Shown here: piece by piece, positions 5,174 to 9,956 of the stretch | Position numbering within the stretch: position 1 is the stretch's first letter | Layout of the letters: every line of letters begins with the position of its first letter | NCBI GenBank assembly: GCA_039796495.1 | Contig: JBDKJQ010000009.1 | Span: 1-9,956 of the forward strand | Length of the DNA: 9,956 nt | Reading direction: 5' to 3' | Source of the DNA: ARS1285 sp039796495 | Lineage (GTDB): Archaea; Nanobdellota; Nanobdellia; Pacearchaeales; GW2011-AR1 | Notes under the pieces: generated by a model | Seen by the model: only the letters and a program-made list of their open reading frames with translations | Told to the model about the DNA's origin: nothing | Database searches by the model: none | Program-made: the position numbers and the translations under genes

Positions 5174-8100
5174 ATGAAAAAAGGTGCGAGGTTATTTTTA
5201 CTATTACTGGTAGTTGTTTTTGCTATTAATGCTATTTCTGCAACGTTGACTGGCCACTGGAAGTTTGAAGATACCTATCAGGATAGTATCGGCACTCATT
5301 CCGGAACTGCAGCAGGAGGACCGACGTTTGCGACAGGAAAAATAGGGAAATCACTGTCACTTGATGGTGTTGATGATTATGTTAACTTTAGCTCCTGGAA
5401 CATCGGCAAGATTCATACTGTTGGCTTTTGGATCAATTCCACAGATTCAGATTATGGCGTTGTTGTGGGAGGTGCTGCAAATTATGGAACATATCTTGAG
5501 GGGATCACAACTGTCAACAAGTCTTGTTATGAAACCGGCGTTGGCTCTGTGGTTTGTGCAGTTCACGGAGGCATTTCCGGATGGAATCATATGATGGTGG
5601 TGCGTGATGGCAACTTAGTCCGATTTTATAAGAATGGCGCTTTAGTAGGAAGTCAACAAACGTTGTCTAATAATGTGGATTTGACAACTTCCTTCATTGG
5701 AAGAAACAATAATGGATTTTATCTTAAAGCAAGACTTGATGAATTAAAAATATGGGATCATGCATTAACAACTACTGAAATTACCACGGAATATAATGCC
5801 GGTAATTGCGCTGATGAATGTACTACGGAAAACGCAAAGCAATGTTCCGGAAGCGGTGTTCCGCAAATTTGTGCACCAGATGGTGATGCAGATTATTGCC
5901 TGGAATGGAAAAACCTGGCGAGTTGCTCTTCAGGGTTTGCGTGCACGAATGGTGAGTGTACTGCAGGTTCAATTGGTTACTGGAAATTTGAAAATAATTA
6001 TCAGGATTCTTCAGGAAATGCTTTTCACGGCACGGGCTTTGGCAATCCTGTTTTCACGACGGGAAATAACGGAAAATCAGTGTCTTTAGATGGTGTTGAT
6101 GATTACATGAGTGTTCCTTTTAATTCTACTCTTAGGTTATTCAACAGTACTATTGGGTTATGGATCAATCCTTCCAATCTATCGAGCGGGACTCATATTC
6201 TTGCAAGTTCCGGAGGCAGTAGTTATAGTAACGGATGGCTTATTGCGCAGGTCGGAACTTACATCAATGTTTACTGGCTTAGTGGAGGCGTGGTCGTGCA
6301 GAAAAATATTCTTACTACCAATAGCTGGCAGCATGTGCTCGTCACAAAATCAGGAAGCATGGTTTCGTTATATCATAATGGCGTACTACAGGGAACTGGC
6401 ACTGCGGGAACCAATACGTATAATAATGTCTCTTTACTTTTTGGCGGCGGAAGTTCTAACTGGTATTTTCAGGGAAAACTGGATGAAGTAAAAATATGGA
6501 GTTATCCTTTATCCGCTGGCGAAATAACTAACGAGTATAACGCCGGTGCTCCCATCGTTACTGAATGTGCTGACAACATAGATAATGACGGCGATACAAA
6601 AAAGGATGCGCTTGATCCTGATTGCTGGACAAATCCTTCGAGTTCTGCTACTTATGATGCCTCCATTAATTTTGAAAAACCTCATCAATGCAGCGACGGT
6701 ATAGACAATGACGGTGATGGCAAGACTGATTATGCAGTAACGCTTGACCCTAACAATGGATTAACGTATGTGTATCCCACAAATGCGCCGTTATGGGGAT
6801 ATACTAATAATCCGTTTGAGCTGGAATACCAAGTTGCAAACATCAGTGCAACGTATGGCATGGGATACAATATTTATTATACGTATAATGTGGGGGCGAT
6901 TGCACGATCATGGTATGTATCTCCGACGCCTCCTTATGGTGGTGCGTATTACACTGGGACCCTGACCAAAGTATGTAATGTTCTGGGATATTCGACGGTG
7001 ACCGGTCATGATTGCACGAGCGCATTTGGATCTGGTTGCGGTTATTCTTCTCCTGACGATAATTTTATGTGGAAATTCAATGGAAATAATTTTGTGGGCA
7101 TGAGTGCATCGTATAAAACATGGATCTCACGAATCTGGTGCAAGCATAAACTTTCTGCATGCAGCGACGGCAGAGACAATGATCATGACGGGAAAAAAGA
7201 CAGTGCAGATGATGGATGTGTCGGATCAAGTGATGATTCGGAGGTTTCTCAGGATCCTGACTGCGAAACATCTGATGATTATATTGAAGGAACTTTTCCG
7301 GAATGTTCTGACGGCGGAGATAATGACGAGGATGGCGTGATTGATAAATATGATTCAGATTGCTGGACAACTGCGGGAAATCCTAATTCCTATAATCCTT
7401 CAGATGCCACTGAGGGAACTGCCATTCCTCAATGCAGCGACGGAACAGATAACGACGGTGATAGCAAGGTTGATTGCGCTGATTCAGACTGCTGGTCTAA
7501 TCCTACAAACTCTTCAACCTGTGATGCGGGGGATACTGTTGAAAAACCTGCGGTGCAATGTTCTGATGGAGCAGACAATGATGGCGACGGTGTACGTGAC
7601 TCGTATGATTCAGACTGCTGGATTGATCCGTCTGATCCTGAAACGTATAATGCAAATGATACCATTGAATCCTCTTCACTTTCTGTTACTAACTTTTTCT
7701 GGGGAGATATGACCGGCGAGGCGATTAATACAACCGGTGTTGAATCAAGTGTTAAACTTGTTGTTGTGGGAAATAATCTCCTTGGGAAATCAATAAGTTA
7801 TGAAATCTATAAAGACGAAACTGTTGACACTAAAGTATGGTCAGGCTCTCAATCGGGGACGACAAACACTGAGTGGTCGTATGTATGGGAGGCAGGAAAA
7901 AAACAAAGTGATGGAAGCTTTTCACAGGGAAATTATTATTTCAAGTTTGTTGCGAATAATATGTCTTATGATTCCCGCATCGTTGCAGGGAATAATAGTC
8001 CGTATGGTCTTTTGATGGTTGGTCAGGAGAGTAACCAGGTGCCTACTGCAACAGTTATCAATCCGCTTGACAAACAAATTTATTTTTTGAATGAGAATCT

Positions 8101-9568
8101 TGACTTTATTGCGACGGTGAGTGATGTTGATGACCAGTCTGTTGATTATCGATGGTTGTTAGGCGAGGGCAGCAACATGAGAGAAGGAAGTGTTGCAAGC
8201 GGCGGAGTCATTGAATTTAATTTTGCATATCCGACTACAGGACAAAAAGATCTGTTACTTGAGTTGGATGATGGAAGAGGAGGAGTTGCTTCGTATAAAA
8301 TCTCGATTCTCGTTATCAACTCGAGCTTTATGCTTGCGTATGTTGATGAACCTCAGTATAATATTTTCTTAAGTGATCGTGAGGTTTTTTTTAATGCTTC
8401 AAGCACGTATGCAATCAATAAAACTATCTTAAGCAATGGAACGGCAGTGATTTCCTGCATGGCAGGATTATGTCCTTCGACGACTGCAGGCTGTCCTGTT
8501 GGTTATAACACTAGCAGATGTCCTATCACTATTGCGAATGCGCCGGCAACTCCTGCACAAGTAAATTATAACGGGATAAACTTTACCTGGAAATTTTTCG
8601 GACCGTTCGGTTATACTTATGAATGTTCAGGAACTGAATGCGGGCGCACGTTTAGCAGGACATTTCCTGTTGCTGGTACTTACATCGTGCAACTTTCCAC
8701 TAGTTTGAATCCCAATTCGTCTACTTCGACGATATTCAATACTCATTTTGAAGATAACAGTGCTCCGATGTGTTTTATCCTTAATGATGAAGACTGGGTC
8801 AATAAACCTGCGGGCAGTTATTGGAAATATCCTGACTCTGATTTAATTTCTGTTACGAATGATGCAGGCAATTGTTATGAAGCAGATGGTGTTGATGGCA
8901 TGACGCGCGAGGCGAAGCAGACGTGTTGTCCTGTTGGTTTTGAATGTCAGACGGTGAGCGGAACGAAACAATGTGTGTACACAGGAAAAGATGATTGCGA
9001 GGATTATCTGACGCAAAGTGAGTGCGAGGCTGATAGTGGACATAGTGAAATCGCACGTGGCGATTTAGAGTCAGGAAATTTTGCCAGCTGTGGTATGGAA
9101 AATATTCCGTATGGAAATGCCGGCTTATGTACGTACGGAGTTTCATGCAAGTGTGCATGGAGTGATTCTGCTCCTGAAGGAGAGCGGTGTACGGCAGCTG
9201 GAACAACAATTTATTCAACATTTGAAAGTACGCCGAGAAAATGGTATGTCAGCTCCAGCAACGATCCGGATAAAACAGCAGTCTATAATTACTGTGATTC
9301 CGGAGAGGGAGAATCTCCTCTGGGTGGAGAGTGCATCGTCGAGAAAACGTCGGTTGTTACCGAATGCGGAGCAGGCATTAAGTATAAAGTTATACAAGCA
9401 TTTGTGAGATATAGCGGAGATAATGATGCAGAACGCTTTGACTGTCAGGATAAAACTGTTGAGATTCCGTGCGGAAGTATAGTCAAATTACCGTTTTTTG
9501 GCTGGTGGAATTTTGCTGCTGCCGCCTTACTTATTGCAGGTTATTATTTTTTTATGAGAAAGAAATAA
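5174..9568 (+). CDS. Giant LamG/PKD surface protein with acidic CSDG modules, C-terminally anchored
   Basis: This 1464-residue protein is almost certainly exported and held at the cell surface, probably as an adhesin or sugar/protein-binding factor. Visible order: signal peptide (1-23); LamG/ConA-like domain (about 24-208, GHWKFEDTYQDS, SLDGVDDYVNF, RLDELKIWDHAL); Cys-rich linker (about 212-263, with CLEWKNLASC); second LamG domain (about 266-458, GYWKFENNYQDSSGN, KLDEVKIWSYPLS); six Asp-rich modules (about 465-820, consensus CSDGxDNDGDGxxDxxDxDCW); an aromatic insert between modules two and three (521-661); Ig/PKD-like beta domains (about 835-1050 and 1055-1195); an 18-cysteine region (1200-1433); membrane helix (about 1441-1461, GWWNFAAAALLIAGYYFF) and a basic end MRKK. 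The modules probably bind calcium, as in thrombospondin type 3-like repeats. No catalytic motif was recognised. It has its own promoter and terminator. Confidence 0.88.
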   Translation: MKKGARLFLLLLVVVFAINAISATLTGHWKFEDTYQDSIGTHSGTAAGGPTFATGKIGKSLSLDGVDDYVNFSSWNIGKIHTVGFWINSTDSDYGVVVGGAANYGTYLEGITTVNKSCYETGVGSVVCAVHGGISGWNHMMVVRDGNLVRFYKNGALVGSQQTLSNNVDLTTSFIGRNNNGFYLKARLDELKIWDHALTTTEITTEYNAGNCADECTTENAKQCSGSGVPQICAPDGDADYCLEWKNLASCSSGFACTNGECTAGSIGYWKFENNYQDSSGNAFHGTGFGNPVFTTGNNGKSVSLDGVDDYMSVPFNSTLRLFNSTIGLWINPSNLSSGTHILASSGGSSYSNGWLIAQVGTYINVYWLSGGVVVQKNILTTNSWQHVLVTKSGSMVSLYHNGVLQGTGTAGTNTYNNVSLLFGGGSSNWYFQGKLDEVKIWSYPLSAGEITNEYNAGAPIVTECADNIDNDGDTKKDALDPDCWTNPSSSATYDASINFEKPHQCSDGIDNDGDGKTDYAVTLDPNNGLTYVYPTNAPLWGYTNNPFELEYQVANISATYGMGYNIYYTYNVGAIARSWYVSPTPPYGGAYYTGTLTKVCNVLGYSTVTGHDCTSAFGSGCGYSSPDDNFMWKFNGNNFVGMSASYKTWISRIWCKHKLSACSDGRDNDHDGKKDSADDGCVGSSDDSEVSQDPDCETSDDYIEGTFPECSDGGDNDEDGVIDKYDSDCWTTAGNPNSYNPSDATEGTAIPQCSDGTDNDGDSKVDCADSDCWSNPTNSSTCDAGDTVEKPAVQCSDGADNDGDGVRDSYDSDCWIDPSDPETYNANDTIESSSLSVTNFFWGDMTGEAINTTGVESSVKLVVVGNNLLGKSISYEIYKDETVDTKVWSGSQSGTTNTEWSYVWEAGKKQSDGSFSQGNYYFKFVANNMSYDSRIVAGNNSPYGLLMVGQESNQVPTATVINPLDKQIYFLNENLDFIATVSDVDDQSVDYRWLLGEGSNMREGSVASGGVIEFNFAYPTTGQKDLLLELDDGRGGVASYKISILVINSSFMLAYVDEPQYNIFLSDREVFFNASSTYAINKTILSNGTAVISCMAGLCPSTTAGCPVGYNTSRCPITIANAPATPAQVNYNGINFTWKFFGPFGYTYECSGTECGRTFSRTFPVAGTYIVQLSTSLNPNSSTSTIFNTHFEDNSAPMCFILNDEDWVNKPAGSYWKYPDSDLISVTNDAGNCYEADGVDGMTREAKQTCCPVGFECQTVSGTKQCVYTGKDDCEDYLTQSECEADSGHSEIARGDLESGNFASCGMENIPYGNAGLCTYGVSCKCAWSDSAPEGERCTAAGTTIYSTFESTPRKWYVSSSNDPDKTAVYNYCDSGEGESPLGGECIVEKTSVVTECGAGIKYKVIQAFVRYSGDNDAERFDCQDKTVEIPCGSIVKLPFFGWWNFAAAALLIAGYYFFMRKK
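5363..6105 (+). repeat. Diverged LamG duplication inside the surface gene
   Basis: The two LamG domains share protein motifs in the same order (WKFE-YQDS, GKS-SLDGVDDY, LDE-KIW, EI-EYNAG) and a 17-base identical stretch, GATGGTGTTGATGATTA, at 5363-5379 and 6089-6105. This supports an internal duplication followed by divergence; the middles of the domains differ clearly. LamG 1 covers about 5243-5797 and LamG 2 about 5969-6547. Confidence 0.7.
6566..7621 (+). repeat. Six acidic CSDGxDNDGDG protein modules
   Basis: Modules begin at residues 465, 506, 663, 711, 754 and 796. Each opens with C-(A/S)-D-x-x-D-N-D-x-D, is followed by an Asp-rich stretch, and most carry D-x-D-C-W and then a T/S/N-rich spacer ending near EKP or E. 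The Asp spacing is like EF-hand/thrombospondin type 3 calcium loops, and each module has two cysteines that probably pair. At DNA level the stretch GATTCAGAYTGCTGG recurs near 7353, 7483 and 7607, showing fairly recent unit amplification in the last three modules. Similar modules are common in surface proteins of DPANN archaea and some bacteria. Confidence 0.75.
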
Positions 9569-9580
9569 TTTTTTTATATT
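9569..9580 (+). terminator. Poly-T terminator of the surface gene
   Basis: Seven Ts (9569-9575) follow directly after the stop codon TAA 9566-9568, continuing as ATATTCTT. Archaea often terminate at such oligo-T stretches without a stem, so the surface-protein transcript probably ends here. A second six-T run lies at 9611-9616. Confidence 0.55.
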
Positions 9581-9622
9581 CTTCCTCTACTCTGGTTTAT
9601 CCACTTTAAGTTTTTTGGATGT

Positions 9623-9694
9623 TTTAACTCGTTCACTTTTTAAAGTGAAGGTTTAAAGCAAAGCTTTAACTCATTTAGAATCAAAGATTCTAAA
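9623..9694. repeat. Two TTTAACTC-RTT-hairpin units and a middle hairpin
   Basis: An 11-base near-repeat, TTTAACTCGTT (9623-9633) and TTTAACTCATT (9665-9675), occurs twice with a 42-base period. Each copy runs into a different hairpin. The first is TTCACTTT-TT-AAAGTGAA (9632-9649, 8 bp). The second is TTTAGAATC-AAA-GATTCTAAA (9674-9694, 9 bp). Between them is TTAAAGC-AAA-GCTTTAA (9653-9669, 7 bp). Two of the three have AAA loops. The stems are AT-rich, so they could act as RNA processing/3' end structures or DNA-binding dyads. No coding frame was recognised here. Confidence 0.6.
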
Positions 9695-9736
9695 GATTTA
9701 AATATAGATACAGCAGACCTTTGTTGTTCCGCTGTC

Positions 9737-9780
9737 TAGTAAACCAATAAAACAAACCGAAGAATTTAATTGGTTTACTA
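9737..9780. repeat. Perfect 12-bp inverted repeat with 20-base loop
   Basis: TAGTAAACCAAT (9737-9748) is the exact reverse complement of ATTGGTTTACTA (9769-9780), with 20 bases between. A shorter ACAGC/GCTGT pairing flanks it on the left (about 9710-9734). A TATA-like TTTAAATA at 9697-9704 would start transcription near 9727, so an untranslated structured RNA is conceivable. It could equally be a large operator or a remnant of a mobile element end. No tRNA, box C/D or rRNA signature was seen. Confidence 0.6.
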
Positions 9781-9789
9781 TATTCGAAC

Positions 9790-9796
9790 ATATATA
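9790..9796 (+). promoter_or_regulatory. TATA box of the helix-turn-helix gene
   Basis: ATATATA lies 43 bases before ATG 9833. The expected transcription start is near 9816-9822, leaving a leader of about 11-17 bases without an SD. Confidence 0.5.
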
Positions 9797-9822
9797 GAGG
9801 TGAATACCTCAGAGCATTCTGA
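9797..9822. promoter_or_regulatory. Two abutting small dyads, possible operator
   Basis: GAGGT-GAAT-ACCTC (9797-9810) and TCAGA-GCAT-TCTGA (9809-9822) are perfect 5-bp dyads with four-base centres, overlapping by two bases. They occupy the whole interval between the TATA box and the expected transcription start, where archaeal repressors often bind. The next gene encodes a helix-turn-helix protein, so autoregulation is a natural guess. The first dyad also contains an SD-like GAGGTGA paired to its complement. Confidence 0.45.
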
Positions 9823-9832
9823 GAATTTTAAC

Positions 9833-9956
9833 ATGGCAACAAAGATCGAAAGTAGAGATGCACTCATCAGAGAAGGATTGAAACTTCAGGAGATAGCTGA
9901 TAGAGAACAAGTCGGACATCAAGCGATTCATAACTATATCCTTAAAACTGGTCAAC
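9833..9956 (+). CDS. N-terminus of a helix-turn-helix protein (cut by window end)
   Basis: ATG 9833 opens a frame that continues past the window edge (41 codons visible). The product begins MATKIESRDALIREGLKLQE. Residues about 12-37 (IREGLKLQEIADREQVGHQA then IHNYI) fit a helix-turn-helix: the IREGLKLQEIA helix, a turn at REQVG, and a recognition-type helix HQAIHNYILK, like HTH regions of small regulators, recombinases and transposase-type proteins. Whether it is a transcription factor or a DNA-processing enzyme cannot be told without the rest. There is a TATA box 43 bases upstream but no SD. Two dyads lie between TATA and gene. Confidence 0.65.
   Translation, partial: MATKIESRDALIREGLKLQEIADREQVGHQAIHNYILKTGQ

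Noticed and set aside
7077..7370. Open minus-strand frame inside the surface gene
   Set aside because: It is composed of His/Tyr/Pro-rich sequence antisense to the Asp-rich modules, has no SD or promoter, and is overlain by a well-supported frame.
8853..9221. Open minus-strand frame of 122 codons
   Set aside because: The translation is a low-complexity His/Ser/Tyr-rich antisense of the Cys-rich region and shows no domain; the plus-strand gene explains the bases.
5174..9568. Glycoside hydrolase or protease activity in the giant protein
   Set aside because: LamG domains often accompany enzymes, but no catalytic motif was recognised in any segment; binding/adhesion is the safer reading.
9623..9780. 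CRISPR array
   Set aside because: The repeat units are only about 11 bases, present twice, and the hairpins differ in sequence; there are no regular spacers or cas genes.
9697..9780. tRNA gene
   Set aside because: No cloverleaf, T-loop or acceptor-stem pattern could be fitted; only a single long stem is visible.

Overview
This window looks like a piece of a small, AT-rich archaeal genome, most plausibly a DPANN lineage of the Woesearchaeota/Pacearchaeota type. That placement is inference. It rests on archaeal TATA boxes 25-40 bases before several starts, one start with no ribosome binding site (leaderless style), very short spacers, two TadC/FlaJ-type membrane proteins, pilin-like proteins with archaeal class III-like signal sequences, an archease-family protein, and a giant secreted LamG protein of a style common in DPANN genomes.

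Layout. Bases 1-58 hold the first 19 codons of an unidentified minus-strand gene with a strong Shine-Dalgarno (SD) site. A 124-base divergent promoter region follows. Bases 183-2578 form a tight operon: a 53-residue helical protein, then two type II/IV secretion F-domain membrane proteins, each separated from the previous gene by a single base. Bases 2628-3718 encode two small single-helix pilin-like proteins with their own TATA box. Bases 3740-4174 encode an archease-family protein that appears to have lost its metal-site residues. Bases 4219-5076 encode a secreted, membrane-anchored protein with a beta domain and a coiled coil. Bases 5174-9568 encode a 1464-residue surface protein: signal peptide, LamG, Cys-rich linker, LamG, six CSDGxDNDxDG acidic modules interrupted by an aromatic domain, PKD/Ig-like domains, an 18-cysteine region and a C-terminal membrane anchor. 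Bases 9569-9832 are non-coding, with a poly-T terminator, a cluster of hairpins, a 12-bp stem and two small dyads. Bases 9833-9956 start a helix-turn-helix protein cut off by the window edge.

How it may fit together. The two F-domain proteins would form the membrane platform of a type IV-like pilus (Tad/archaellum family). The two pilin-like proteins would be its subunits, and the coiled-coil membrane protein a possible extracytoplasmic accessory. The LamG protein, transcribed from its own leaderless promoter, is a plausible adhesin or cell-contact protein. No motor ATPase, prepilin peptidase or RtcB ligase is encoded in the visible part, so the pilus is incomplete here and the archease-like protein is without its usual partner. 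The most unusual points are the degenerate archease in a pilus locus, the split platform with its 53-residue leader gene, and the structured intergenic region at the right end.
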